Assembly (NCBI RefSeq): GCF_023499215.1
Contig: NZ_JAKHSK010000002.1
Span: forward strand, 124,001-188,000
Source of the DNA: Zunongwangia pacifica
Lineage (GTDB): Bacteria; Bacteroidota; Bacteroidia; Flavobacteriales; Flavobacteriaceae
Length of the DNA: 64,000 nt
Reading direction: 5' to 3'
The notes beneath the pieces were generated by a model. The model worked only from the letters and a program-made list of their open reading frames with translations, was not told where the DNA came from and searched no databases. Both the position numbers and the translations under genes were made by a program. Shown here piece by piece: positions 16,062 to 25,934 of the stretch; the first letter of the stretch is position 1; every line of letters begins with the position of its first letter.

Positions 16062-16540
16062 GTCATTAGGCAGTCACAATAAGCAGTAGGCAGTCTCAGT
16101 AATCAATTAGCAATAAACAATTATCAGTAAACGGAAAAACTATTAGCTTTTAGCAGTCTGCTAAAATTGATTCAAAATTCAGCATTCAAAATTCAACATT
16201 TTAATCCTGAATCCTGATTCTTGCTTCTCTAGTCTATATTCTATTCTAAATTCAGAAAGGCTTAAGGTGTATAGCTTACAGCAGTCAGCCTTCAGCTAAA
16301 AAATAATTCAACCAGCGAAACATCAATTCCGAAGATTTGGTCATTTCGAGCCTGCCTTGCCGGCAGGCGCAACGAAGTGAAGTCGAGAAATCTCTGGTTC
16401 AAACGAAAATAAAGATTTCTCCATTTCGCTACGCTTCAGACATCTTTATAATTCAAAATTCAGCATTCAAAATTCAACATTTTAATCCTGATTCCTGAGT
16501 CTTGATTCTCTAGTCTATTTTCTAGATTCTAACTACTACT
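16062..16540. repeat. Mosaic of dispersed intergenic repeats (copy A)
   Basis: No gene. The stretch is built of repeat blocks also found at 28.9-29.6 kb and 37.0-37.8 kb. 16101-16157 is the inverse of 37681-37737 with two mismatches. 16248-16343 is the inverse of about 37308-37403. The block with hairpin GCCTGCC/GGCAGGC (16350-16368) inside TCATTTCGA...GAGAAATCT recurs in all three regions. AATTCAAAATTCAGCATTCA-type blocks occur twice here. Confidence 0.85.
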
Positions 16541-17533
16541 TTAGACAAACTCATAACCGGCGAAATCCCGTTCTACCTCATCAAAAGCGGCAAAAACATC
16601 GGCAGCATCGTCACTGGTGACCATTTTCATGCGATATTCCTTAAAATGAGGGATGCCCTTAAAATAGTTAGTATAATGCCTTCTGGTTTCAAAAACACCA
16701 AGTTTTTCCCCTTTCCAGTCGATCGACATCTGTAAATGCTTTCTTGCGGCTGCTACACGTTCCTGTAAGGTTGGCGGCGCTAGATGCTCTCCAGTTTCAA
16801 AATAATGTTTTACCTCTCTAAAAAACCAGGGATTACCAATACTGGCACGGCCAATCATTGCGCCGTCTAATCCATAGTCATCGCGCATCTCTACCGCTTT
16901 TTCAGGAGTGTCCACATCTCCGTTTCCAAACACAGGAATATGCATACGTGGATTGTTTTTTACTTCGGCAATTGGTTTCCAGTCGGCCACACCTTTATAC
17001 ATCTGCGCTCTGGTTCGCCCATGGATAGAAATCGCCTTACAGCCAACATCCTGTAAACGCTCGGCAACCTCCAAAATCTTAATCGAATCGTGATCCCAAC
17101 CCAAACGGGTTTTTACGGTAATAGGTAAATTAGTTCGCTTCACCATGGCTTCGGTTAAAGAAACCATTAAATCGACATCTTTTAAAATCCCGGCACCAGC
17201 ACCTTTAGAAACCACTTTTTTAACCGGGCAGCCAAAGTTAATGTCAATAATATCTGGCCCCGATTTTTCCACAATTTCAACAGATTCCAGCATCGATTCC
17301 AGATTGGCACCAAAGATCTGAATTCCCACCGGCCGTTCTTTTTCATAAATATCCAGCTTCATCACACTTTTAGCCGCATCCCGAATCAAACCTTCTGAAG
17401 AGATAAATTCAGTATACACCACATCAGCGCCCTGCTCTTTGCACAAGGCTCTAAACGGCGGATCACTCACATCTTCCATAGGTGCTAAAAGCAATGGAAA
17501 CTCTCCTACATCTATATCTCCTATTTTTGCCAC
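16541..17533 (-). CDS. dusB: tRNA-dihydrouridine synthase (DusB-like)
   Basis: 330 aa, typical length. A TIM barrel with FMN-binding motifs: PLLLAPMEDVSDPPFR at the N-terminus, DINFGCPVKKV with catalytic Cys102, KTRLGWD, ISIHGRTRAQMYKG, and FGNGDVDTPEKA then GAMIGRASIGNPWFF. It reduces uridines in the tRNA D-loop using NADPH and FMN. The best guess among paralogs is DusB; the exact target position is not determined by sequence alone. It lies alone on the minus strand, flanked by repeat region A. Confidence 0.9.
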   Translation of the reverse strand: MAKIGDIDVGEFPLLLAPMEDVSDPPFRALCKEQGADVVYTEFISSEGLIRDAAKSVMKLDIYEKERPVGIQIFGANLESMLESVEIVEKSGPDIIDINFGCPVKKVVSKGAGAGILKDVDLMVSLTEAMVKRTNLPITVKTRLGWDHDSIKILEVAERLQDVGCKAISIHGRTRAQMYKGVADWKPIAEVKNNPRMHIPVFGNGDVDTPEKAVEMRDDYGLDGAMIGRASIGNPWFFREVKHYFETGEHLAPPTLQERVAAARKHLQMSIDWKGEKLGVFETRRHYTNYFKGIPHFKEYRMKMVTSDDAADVFAAFDEVERDFAGYEFV

Positions 17534-17794
17534 GATCTTTTATTTTTAGAAAGTGCAAAATTACTAAATAAGATTGAAGAATTTAAAATTCATATAAACT
17601 ACCTTATTTCAGTAGATTACGTAAGGCTTTAAAAAAGATTTTAGGGGAGCAGCAATCTTAAAAAGATAAGTCGCTATGCGGAATAAAAAGCGATCCTTCA
17701 GAAAAAAACAAAGTCGAAATTCGATAATTTCAGCAGCTATTTTTTTAAATTTTATACAGAAAAACAAAAAGCCAACCGGAAAGCCAATAAGGCA

Positions 17795-20227
17795 TTAATC
17801 TAAAACCTGTCTTTCCTTAAGCCTGGTCTCTTCATCTGCTTTAATTGTACGGCTATTATCATCTAATCTGAAGTTTCCAAAATTGTAACGGATCCCAAAA
17901 GTAATCCGTCTGGTTTCAGAAATCGCATAAAATCCGTTATCCTGATTTAAGTACTGGCTTTGCATAGGGATATTCATGGTTTTAAATAAATCCTCGGCAT
18001 TGATAGAAACCGAAATTTTATTGTCCATAAAGGTTTTACGAAGTCCCAAATCCAACCCAAACTGTGGATCCTCGTAGGTATACGATCCAGCCAGAATATT
18101 AGGTAAAAAATAGGTGTTCACATTTCCGCTAAAGGTACCGTCACCGCCAAAATAAAAGTAGTTCCCAATATTAAGAAAAGCGCTAAACGTATCGATTTTA
18201 TGGGTTTCAGCAGCACTTTCTCTGGCATAGATCTGGTTCTCCATATAAAAGCCAGAAACATAACCATACAGGTAATACCAATCGGTCACAAAATTAGCAT
18301 AGGTAACATCCAGACTAAATTGCTGGGTATAGTCTAAATTATCATTTAACGTGCGTAATATCTTATTTTGGTTATCCTGAAAGGCCAAAACCGAAGGGGA
18401 ATGGTCTACCCTGTCCCAATATAAATCGAAAAATAAAAATCCTTTATACGAATAATTTAACTTCACTTTATTGGCAATTCCGGGCACTAAAGAAGGATTT
18501 CCTTCTTTTACATTATTCTCATTAATATAATACTGAAACGGATTTAAACTCTGAAATCGGGGACGCTCTATTCTTCTACTATACTGCAGGCTAATCGAGT
18601 TTTCTTCTCCCACACTTCGCATCGCGTAAAACGTAGGAAATAACTGAAAATAATCCTGATCGTTTACAAGTCCGTTTTTAACTGAAATCCCGCTAATATC
18701 GGTATATTCACCCCGTAAACCAGCTTTTAGGCTCCATTTTTCCCATTCTTTAGAAGTACTGAAATAAGCCGCATAAATATTCTCGTTGTAATCCAAAGCA
18801 TCTGAAAGTCCCTCTACCCGGCTAGCGCTACTATTATAAAAATCCAGGCCGCTATTCGAAGTAATTCCAGCGTATTTTATTCCGGTCGCAACGGGTAGAC
18901 TTCCCATGCTTGCATTAATATCTACCTGCCCGGTATAAATATCTGAGTTTTGCATGCCTTTAGTAACGATGTTATTATTTCTAATCTCATCACCATTGCC
19001 ATAGAAATAAGTGGTGCTTAAGCGCTGATCCTGATTTTCATCATAACGAATATAATTGGCCTGTGCCGATAGCTTAGCCCCATTTTCACCTAAACTGGTC
19101 GAAAAATCAGCATTAAAAAGCATGTTTTTACCTTCATTCTCCAGGCGACTATTGGTAGTAAATAATGAATCTAAATTTCCTGAAGCACCGTAAATATCTG
19201 TTCTTCCATTTAAGTCTGAATCGTTTTTTGGAGTGAAATTTAAATTGGCACTTAAGCTTAAACTACTTTTTTCTGAAAGTGTAAAATCCAAAATCGTATT
19301 TAAACTGTGTGCATAGTTTTTGGTATCACGCTTAAAATCACCAAGCCATATAGAACTTTCTGAACCTTGAGTCCCAAAATAAGTCACATTACTTTCGTCG
19401 TTTTTATAAATGTTTTTTGCATTGAAGTTATAGTTTGCAAAAGCATTTAGATTGCTGGTTTTATAATACTGGCTGGTCCCAAGGCTATATTTAGGAAAAA
19501 CCGCAATGGTATTGGATGCATTTATACTTCCTTTATAACCAATCGACGGATTTTTGGACATTACAATATTTAAAATCGCGCCACTACCTTCAGCATCATA
19601 GCGTGCCGGCGGCGTTGTAATCACCTCTACAGATTTTACACTTTCTCCATTTAATCCAGAGAGTAACTGCTCTAATTCTGCTGTAGATAAATACACCTTT
19701 CGGTCGTTGATATAAACCGTAGCAGGGCGGTTTTTTACCAGTAATTCCCCCTGACTAACAATCACGCCCGGCGTACGCTTTAAAATTTCGTATGTGTTTA
19801 AACTGGAGATCACCGAATTTTCCACATTGAATGAAATTCGGTCTATTTTTCGTTCAATCTTGGGTTTTCTGGCTTTTACGGTTACCTCATCTAAACTATC
19901 ACTGCTTTCCTGAAGCACAATATTCCCAAGATTGGTAGTTCCTTCTACTTCAAAACGCTTTAGATAATCTGCAAAACCTAAAAAACTAATCTTTAAAACA
20001 TAAGATTGATTTTCTATGTCTTCAAAGAGAAATTTCCCATCATCTTCAGAAATTACACCTTTTATAACCGAAACAGAGTCTTTAGCATTTAATAAAATAA
20101 CATTTGCAAAACTAACCGGTTGATGCTCTTTATCTACAATTTGCCCTCTCACCTCACTTTGCGAAAACATACGGTTAGGTATAAATATAATAAATACTAA
20201 GAGAGGTAAAAGTCGTAAAATTGTCAT
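17795..20227 (-). CDS. Outer-membrane beta-barrel receptor (TonB-dependent-like)
   Basis: The frame is open to 20338, but the signal peptide begins at the ATG at 20227 (MTILRLLPLLVFIIFIPN...FSQ), giving about 810 aa. Order: a carboxypeptidase-regulatory-like domain (GQIVDKEHQPVSFANVIL), a plug (TPGVIVSQGELLVKNRPATVYINDRKV) and a C-terminal barrel ending in KTM...GIRYNFGNF. It resembles the OMP_b-brl_3 receptor family. It lies 146 bp downstream of the GH3-lactamase gene on the same strand, so it may serve the amino-sugar cluster; its substrate is unknown. Confidence 0.8.
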   Translation of the reverse strand: MTILRLLPLLVFIIFIPNRMFSQSEVRGQIVDKEHQPVSFANVILLNAKDSVSVIKGVISEDDGKFLFEDIENQSYVLKISFLGFADYLKRFEVEGTTNLGNIVLQESSDSLDEVTVKARKPKIERKIDRISFNVENSVISSLNTYEILKRTPGVIVSQGELLVKNRPATVYINDRKVYLSTAELEQLLSGLNGESVKSVEVITTPPARYDAEGSGAILNIVMSKNPSIGYKGSINASNTIAVFPKYSLGTSQYYKTSNLNAFANYNFNAKNIYKNDESNVTYFGTQGSESSIWLGDFKRDTKNYAHSLNTILDFTLSEKSSLSLSANLNFTPKNDSDLNGRTDIYGASGNLDSLFTTNSRLENEGKNMLFNADFSTSLGENGAKLSAQANYIRYDENQDQRLSTTYFYGNGDEIRNNNIVTKGMQNSDIYTGQVDINASMGSLPVATGIKYAGITSNSGLDFYNSSASRVEGLSDALDYNENIYAAYFSTSKEWEKWSLKAGLRGEYTDISGISVKNGLVNDQDYFQLFPTFYAMRSVGEENSISLQYSRRIERPRFQSLNPFQYYINENNVKEGNPSLVPGIANKVKLNYSYKGFLFFDLYWDRVDHSPSVLAFQDNQNKILRTLNDNLDYTQQFSLDVTYANFVTDWYYLYGYVSGFYMENQIYARESAAETHKIDTFSAFLNIGNYFYFGGDGTFSGNVNTYFLPNILAGSYTYEDPQFGLDLGLRKTFMDNKISVSINAEDLFKTMNIPMQSQYLNQDNGFYAISETRRITFGIRYNFGNFRLDDNSRTIKADEETRLKERQVLD

Positions 20228-20373
20228 TCGATATAGTCCGTTTAGTTTGTTTAGCAAATATATAGTTTTGAATACAAAACCATAATCATTTGTATATAAC
20301 TTTGCTAAAATACAGAGGATAAAGTAAATAAAAAGCATACAACAGCAATAATACGCCCGGGTTAACCGAAATA

Positions 20374-23322
20374 TTATTTTTTTATAGCATCATATAAAAC
20401 CTGCTGAATTTGTGTACGGGTATTTAAACTGTAAAGACGTGTGTTATCTCTTGTTGGTAAAACTCTGTTTGATAAAAACACAAAAAGCAGGGATTTTGCA
20501 GGATCCATCCAAACCATGGTTCCGGTAAAACCAGTATGCCCAAAACTAGCTGCACTAGCATCTTTTGCGGTATTATTGTCTGGTCCGGTGTATTTTAAAT
20601 TAGGCTTATCAAAGCCTATGGCGCGACGATTATCATTTTCTGGAAATTGTGTTTTTGTCCATTCTTTAAAGGTAGTTTCTTCAATATAACGCTCTCCTCC
20701 GTATTCGCCCATATTCAAATACATTTGCATAAGCTTTGCCAGATCGTTGGCATCAGAGAAAAGTCCGGCATTTGCCGAAATCCCACCCATCATTATCGCG
20801 CCTTCATCGTGTACACTACCATGAATGGGTTTATGCCGAAACATAAAATCGTTTTCTGTAGGTACAATTCTAGAAATTTCAAATTCTTCCATTGGTCGAT
20901 ACCCTAAAGTCGTCGCTCCCAATTTCGAATAAAAATTGTCATCCAGGTATTTACGATAGTCTTCCCCGCTTAAGTTTTCTACGATCTGCGGAAGTAAATA
21001 AAAAGCCAAACCAGAATATTTATACTCCGCTTTGTCTTCTAAAGGAGACTTTTTGATTGCTTTATATATTTTCTTTTTGTAATTGCGGTACAACCACATA
21101 TCGTCACTTACTTTTACCGGAAATCGCGCTGAAGAATCTTTTTTAAACGTATTCCATTTATAACTGCCGTCTTTTCGTAAGGTATTTTGCCAGTATGCAA
21201 TCCAGGGTTTAAACCGTGCCTGATGTGCCAATATTTGCCGAAACGGAATCCCCGCTTTATTTGAATTTCTGAAATATGGAAGATAATCATCGATCCCATC
21301 TTCTACACTGAACTTCCCCTCGTCTTGCAATTTCATTAAAGCTGGTAAAGCTGAAGAAATTTTAGTGACCGAAGCCAGATCAAAAATATCTGATGTTTTT
21401 GTTTTTACGGTATCGCTGTATTTGTGAAGGCCATAAGCCTTTTGAAATACGATCTTTTCGTCTTTGGCCACTAAAACCACTCCGCCGGGAATCGCTTTGG
21501 CATCCATGGCCTGCTGCATTAAAGAATCGATCCCATGCTCCAGAAAATCGGCGTTCATTCCTGCATCTTCAGGGGTGGTGTACGCAAATCTTATTTTCGC
21601 TGATGTTTCGATACCATCACCGGCTTTAAATTTTTTGCCCACGCTAACCGGAAGTTTTCCATCAGCTTTAAATCCGCCAAAGATAAGCTGTGCCGATTTT
21701 TGCTCGGATAATCCAGAATCCTGATAGGCTTCAATTAAAACCGCCGCGTCTTCAATATTGTCTATTTTATTTAAGGTGTACGGATTTTTAAACACGCTAA
21801 AAATTGTATGCTCATTTTGGGCAATTTCAGCAATAAATTTTAAAACCGCATCTGAATAACGAACAGCGTTTCTTGGATATTTACTGTGATCATGTAAACC
21901 GGCAATCACCACATTATAGGCTTTCAGTTTTTCTTTTACTGCGGAAATCTGACTCGCAGTGGCCTTATCCTTAAGCTGAAAATGATCGATCTTGGTATAC
22001 CAGCCTAAACTTTCCTGAAAATCCGTTTTCTTATCGGCACCTATAGAAATACTGGCGATTTTTAACGTATCTAACCTTCGAAGCGGAATAAGCTCCTGCT
22101 CATTTTTTAAAACCGTAAGGGATTTTTCAACCAATTTCTGCTGAATATATTTCGCATACGAATTATTCAGTTCTTTATCGATATTGGCTGTTTTTAGCGG
22201 CTCATAATGATTTAAACCTACCCATTGTTTTACGGCCAGTACTTTTCGGCATTTTTCATCAATAGCTGCCTGAGAAATGATCCCCTGGTCTATCGCTTTT
22301 CGAACTTCGGCAATAGCTTTTGGAACATCTTCGGTAAACTCTAATAAATCATTACCGGCAATAATCGCTTTTTTATCTACCACACCAGGCTCATTTCCGG
22401 TCGTTACCCCTTTCATGTTCATGGCATCGGTTACGATTAAGCCTTTAAAACCGAGTTTCTCTTTTAAAATTCCGCTGATGATCTTTTTAGATAAAGTTGA
22501 AGGCACACCGCTACTATCCAGTGCCGGAATATTTAAATGGGCCACCATTACTCCGCCAATCCCCGCATCGATTAATTTCTTAAATGGGTACATCTCTAAG
22601 GTATCCAATCGTGTAAATGGATGATTTATTTGGGGCAGCGCCTTATGCGAATCGGTATCGGTATCACCATGCCCGGGAAAATGTTTGGCAGTCGTCAGGA
22701 TGTGTTGATCCTGCATACCTTTCATATACGCAATCCCTTTTTGGGCTACTTTTTCTTTATCCTCCCCAAAGCTCCGATAATTAATTACCGGGTTATTGGG
22801 ATTGTTATTTACATCTACAACAGGAGCAAAATTCATGTGTAATCCGGTTCTTTTAATCTGCCGCGCCACTTCTTCACCCATCTTGTATACTAAAGTATCG
22901 TTCTGGATAGCACCCAATGCCATTTGATACGGAAAACTGATGGTATTATCCAATCGCATTCCCAATCCCCATTCAGCATCAATAGCTCCCAAAAGTGGAA
23001 CGTCTGAAACTAACTGATAATCGTTCATTAACTGTACCTGCTTTTTCGCCGTTCCCTGAAAGAAAATGAGTCCGCCTATTTTTTGCTCTTTAATAAGTTT
23101 TAAGATCGCTTCTTTATGTTTCGAATCTCGATTAGAATAAGCCGCCACCATAATAAGTTGGGCAATCCGTTCATTAGGCGTTAAATCCTCCATGATAGAA
23201 TCTACCCATTTACTATTGGTATATTCTAAAAATTCAGGTTGTTTTTGCGCATGGCAATTCCATTGAATTCCGCAGAAAACAATTAAGGTTAAAACGAGTT
23301 TCGTAAGGGAAAATAATCGCAT
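20374..23322 (-). CDS. GH3 beta-N-acetylglucosaminidase (NagZ-type) fused to class C beta-lactamase-like domain
   Basis: 982 aa with a signal peptide (LTLIVFCGIQWNCHAQ). Residues about 40-370 are a NagZ-type GH3 domain: NYRSFGED, the loop KHFPGHGDTDTDSH (213-226) whose Asp/His pair acts as acid/base in NagZ, and nucleophile Asp299 in VTDAMNMKG. Residues about 585-980 are a serine beta-lactamase/DD-peptidase fold: Ser651-x-x-Lys654 (SVTK), Tyr769-Ser-Gly and HTG (929-931). One exported protein could thus cut GlcNAc-MurNAc linkages and act on peptides or esters of the wall. It follows the NagX-like gene by 10 bp. Confidence 0.9.
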   Translation of the reverse strand: MRLFSLTKLVLTLIVFCGIQWNCHAQKQPEFLEYTNSKWVDSIMEDLTPNERIAQLIMVAAYSNRDSKHKEAILKLIKEQKIGGLIFFQGTAKKQVQLMNDYQLVSDVPLLGAIDAEWGLGMRLDNTISFPYQMALGAIQNDTLVYKMGEEVARQIKRTGLHMNFAPVVDVNNNPNNPVINYRSFGEDKEKVAQKGIAYMKGMQDQHILTTAKHFPGHGDTDTDSHKALPQINHPFTRLDTLEMYPFKKLIDAGIGGVMVAHLNIPALDSSGVPSTLSKKIISGILKEKLGFKGLIVTDAMNMKGVTTGNEPGVVDKKAIIAGNDLLEFTEDVPKAIAEVRKAIDQGIISQAAIDEKCRKVLAVKQWVGLNHYEPLKTANIDKELNNSYAKYIQQKLVEKSLTVLKNEQELIPLRRLDTLKIASISIGADKKTDFQESLGWYTKIDHFQLKDKATASQISAVKEKLKAYNVVIAGLHDHSKYPRNAVRYSDAVLKFIAEIAQNEHTIFSVFKNPYTLNKIDNIEDAAVLIEAYQDSGLSEQKSAQLIFGGFKADGKLPVSVGKKFKAGDGIETSAKIRFAYTTPEDAGMNADFLEHGIDSLMQQAMDAKAIPGGVVLVAKDEKIVFQKAYGLHKYSDTVKTKTSDIFDLASVTKISSALPALMKLQDEGKFSVEDGIDDYLPYFRNSNKAGIPFRQILAHQARFKPWIAYWQNTLRKDGSYKWNTFKKDSSARFPVKVSDDMWLYRNYKKKIYKAIKKSPLEDKAEYKYSGLAFYLLPQIVENLSGEDYRKYLDDNFYSKLGATTLGYRPMEEFEISRIVPTENDFMFRHKPIHGSVHDEGAIMMGGISANAGLFSDANDLAKLMQMYLNMGEYGGERYIEETTFKEWTKTQFPENDNRRAIGFDKPNLKYTGPDNNTAKDASAASFGHTGFTGTMVWMDPAKSLLFVFLSNRVLPTRDNTRLYSLNTRTQIQQVLYDAIKK

Positions 23323-23332
23323 TAGGTTGGGT

Positions 23333-24448
23333 TTAAACTTTGATATAAATTTTCTTTTTATCTAAAATATAGGCAATAAGCCACATAAGTATTAAAAATA
23401 ATAACGCGTACAAAAGCGATGCATTATAAGGAGATAGCCAGCTTAAAAATAAATTTTGGTAAATCCAGCCTTTTAAGGAGGTATCGCCAATAAATATAAG
23501 TCCCATTGTTAAGACCACCACACCAGAAAGCACAAAAATGAATAGCGGATTTTTACCAAAAGGTTCAAAAAACCTACTCCATGATTTAAAGTTCGCGATT
23601 TCTAATATCCTAATAAGGAAACCGAGAATTATTAAATCCCAACCCGTGCTTAGGATCACATAAGAACTTGTCCAGATTGGCTTGTTAATAGGTAAAAATA
23701 AATCCCAAATAAGGGCGAGGGTAATCATCGATAAACCGGCAATAACTAATTGAGCTACCAGCTTTTTCTTGTCTTTACTTTGCTGAATAAAACCACCTGC
23801 CAGATAACCAAAGATAACATTTACCACCGCCGGAAGATAGCTTAGCAAACCTTCGGGATCAAAAGGAATCCCATAACCGTGATAAAGGTTTTCTTCATTA
23901 AATAACAAAAGGTCTAATTTTAAAGCCGCATTTGTTTCAAGGCTATAGGGGTCGCTTCCGCCAAACCACAATAATAGAAACCAGTACAACAGCAGGATAA
24001 AAATCGATAAAAAAACAAGCCATTTTTCTTTCAATAATCGAATAGCTATTGCTGCCAGTAAATAGCAAACCGCGATGCGCTGTAAAACCCCCATTATCCT
24101 AATATCCAGAATATTCTTAAGGATAAATTCTCCTTCCACACGCCTAACAAAAGGATAATAAGAGAGCCCTAAACCAATAAGAAATATAATTGCTGCCCGT
24201 TTAAACGTTTTCGTAAAGAACTTGGTAGTACTCCATGAATTCATTTTTTTAAAACTAAAACTCATAGCGTTCCCCACCACAAATAAAAAGGTAGGAAATA
24301 CAAGATCGGTTAGTGTAAATCCATGCCAGGGGGCATGCTTAAAAGGTGCGTAAATTGTAGCCCAACTTCCCGGATTGTTTACCAGAATCATAAGGGCAAC
24401 CGTCATTCCGCGCAGAATATCCAATGATAAATAACGAGAGCGAGACAT
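23333..24448 (-). CDS. NagX-like membrane acyltransferase/transporter-family protein (DUF5009)
   Basis: 371 aa, about 10 TM helices. The N-terminus RYLSLDILRGMTVALMILVN with NNPGSWATIYAPFKHAPWHGFTLTDLVFPTFLFVVGNAMSFS is the hallmark of the heparan-alpha-glucosaminide N-acetyltransferase/NagX family. In amino-sugar clusters such proteins are associated with GlcNAc use, either acetylating amino sugars across the membrane or helping uptake. It heads the operon with the GH3 fusion and is divergent from the ROK regulator. The catalytic His candidate is in the KHAPWHG segment. Confidence 0.85.
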   Translation of the reverse strand: MSRSRYLSLDILRGMTVALMILVNNPGSWATIYAPFKHAPWHGFTLTDLVFPTFLFVVGNAMSFSFKKMNSWSTTKFFTKTFKRAAIIFLIGLGLSYYPFVRRVEGEFILKNILDIRIMGVLQRIAVCYLLAAIAIRLLKEKWLVFLSIFILLLYWFLLLWFGGSDPYSLETNAALKLDLLLFNEENLYHGYGIPFDPEGLLSYLPAVVNVIFGYLAGGFIQQSKDKKKLVAQLVIAGLSMITLALIWDLFLPINKPIWTSSYVILSTGWDLIILGFLIRILEIANFKSWSRFFEPFGKNPLFIFVLSGVVVLTMGLIFIGDTSLKGWIYQNLFLSWLSPYNASLLYALLFLILMWLIAYILDKKKIYIKV

Positions 24449-24547
24449 AGATCTTAAAATAAAATAAACCTTTATTGCTTTCTCTAAAAGTACAAAATTT
24501 AATTAAACAAACAATCTTTACTAAAAATTTACATTAAGTCTTTTGTA

Positions 24548-24589
24548 AACTAAATTTTTTATATACTTTTATTTTTCAGAAATTTAGTT
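24548..24589. promoter_or_regulatory. Inverted repeat in the divergent amino-sugar promoter region
   Basis: AACTAAATTT (24548-24557) and AAATTTAGTT (24580-24589) are a perfect 10-bp inverted repeat with 22 bp between arms (32 bp centre to centre, about three turns). It lies between the divergent NagX-like and ROK genes and is a good candidate operator for the ROK repressor. This is an inference. Confidence 0.5.
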
Positions 24590-24651
24590 CTTTGCAAAAA
24601 GAATTGAATTTTTAACGAGAGGCTAAAAGCCTTGTATTTTCCGACGTGTAT

Positions 24652-25923
24652 ATGAGTCTCAATTTACAGGATTTTCTAATAGAAGACGCTCAACTAGAAG
24701 AAATGAGCAATGTTGAACGCAAAAAGGTGCATCAAAAAACAAGAATCATAAAACACATGTTTCTTAATGGTGATACTTCTAATGCTGAAATTTGCTCAAA
24801 ATTCAGCATTAGCCTTCCTACCTCTATGGCACTTATTAATCAGTTGTTGGATGAAGGGATCGTAATTAAAAAAGGACGAGGAAAATCTGAAGGTGGCCGT
24901 AAACCCGATCTTTATGGATTAAAACAGCACTCCTTTTTTGTGTTAAGCATCCATATAGAGCGCTTTAAAATAAAACTGGCGCTTATAGACAATAATCATA
25001 GCATTGTAAAAGAAGAGGTTCTTGAAACACAGATTTCCCCTAACTCTAATATTGTTGATCTTTTATATGACTTTTCTGAAGCCTTTTTAAACGCCTCTGA
25101 AGTAGATCATAAAAAAATAATGGGCGTAGGCATTAGCATGCCGGGACTGGTATCTTCTGAAGAAGGAAAAAACTTTACCTATTACCTTACCGAGCAGGAT
25201 CCCGCTTCGCTTCGAGATCAATTTGAAGCTCGCTTTAAAAAACCCGTAGCTATCTTAAACGATGCCAAAAGTGCTTCTTTAGCCGAATTTCATTTTGGAC
25301 TCGCGAAAGAAAAAGAAAATGTACTGGTGATCTCGATGGATTGGGGAGTTGGATTGGGAATCATTATGGGTGGAAAAATACAAACCGGTGTTTCTGGATT
25401 TGCCGGTGAATTTGGCCATATCCCAATGGTAGAAGATGGTACGCTTTGCCACTGCGGAAAAAGAGGCTGCTTGGAAACCGAAGCTTCAGGCTTAGCATTG
25501 GTTAGAAAAGTAAAAGAAGGACTGGAGCAAGGACAAACTTCAGTATTAAATAGCCTTACGCCTGAAGAACTCGAAAAACTGGAGCCCGATACGATTGTGG
25601 AAGCAGCCAATAAAGGAGACCAATTTGCGATAAACTCACTTTCTGAAATAGGCATAAGCCTTGGAAAAGGTATTGCCATCCTCATACAGATCTTTAACCC
25701 GGAACTTATTGTTCTGGAAGGAAAAATTGCAAAAGCCAAACAATTTATCACCACTCCCATTCAGCAATCCATGAACATTTACTGCATGATGCAGCTGAAG
25801 GAAAAAACAAATATAGAATTATCGAATCTTGGAAATAACTCCAGCTTATATGGCGGCACCATTGCGGTGATGGATAGTATTTTCAGGAATCAGATTGCAA
25901 TGATAAAATCACATTTAAGTTAA
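24652..25923 (+). CDS. ROK-family transcriptional regulator (NagC/Mlc-like)
   Basis: A GTG at 24646 is possible, but the ATG at 24652 (MSLNLQDFL) is preferred, giving 423 aa. Residues about 20-80 are a winged helix (RIIKHMFLNGDTSNAEICSKF, then SMALINQLLDEG). The ROK domain follows with GVGISMPGLV, DWGVGLGIIMGGKI and the zinc motif CHCGKRGCLE. It probably senses GlcNAc-6-P or GlcNAc and represses the surrounding genes. It lies 11 bp upstream of the NagB fusion. Many ROK proteins retain sugar kinase activity, so a GlcNAc kinase role cannot be excluded. Confidence 0.9.
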   Translation: MSLNLQDFLIEDAQLEEMSNVERKKVHQKTRIIKHMFLNGDTSNAEICSKFSISLPTSMALINQLLDEGIVIKKGRGKSEGGRKPDLYGLKQHSFFVLSIHIERFKIKLALIDNNHSIVKEEVLETQISPNSNIVDLLYDFSEAFLNASEVDHKKIMGVGISMPGLVSSEEGKNFTYYLTEQDPASLRDQFEARFKKPVAILNDAKSASLAEFHFGLAKEKENVLVISMDWGVGLGIIMGGKIQTGVSGFAGEFGHIPMVEDGTLCHCGKRGCLETEASGLALVRKVKEGLEQGQTSVLNSLTPEELEKLEPDTIVEAANKGDQFAINSLSEIGISLGKGIAILIQIFNPELIVLEGKIAKAKQFITTPIQQSMNIYCMMQLKEKTNIELSNLGNNSSLYGGTIAVMDSIFRNQIAMIKSHLS

Positions 25924-25934
25924 AATAAATACTC

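Noticed and set aside
16062-16540. CRISPR array in the repeat-rich intergenic region
   Set aside because: Repeats are irregular in length and spacing and occur as mosaics, not as a regular repeat-spacer series.
17760-17794. GCCAACCGG...GCCAATAAGGC as a terminator of the receptor gene
   Set aside because: Stems are only 3-4 bp and not convincing.
24646-24648. GTG start for the ROK regulator
   Set aside because: An ATG two codons later is the simpler choice, with no domain residues lost.
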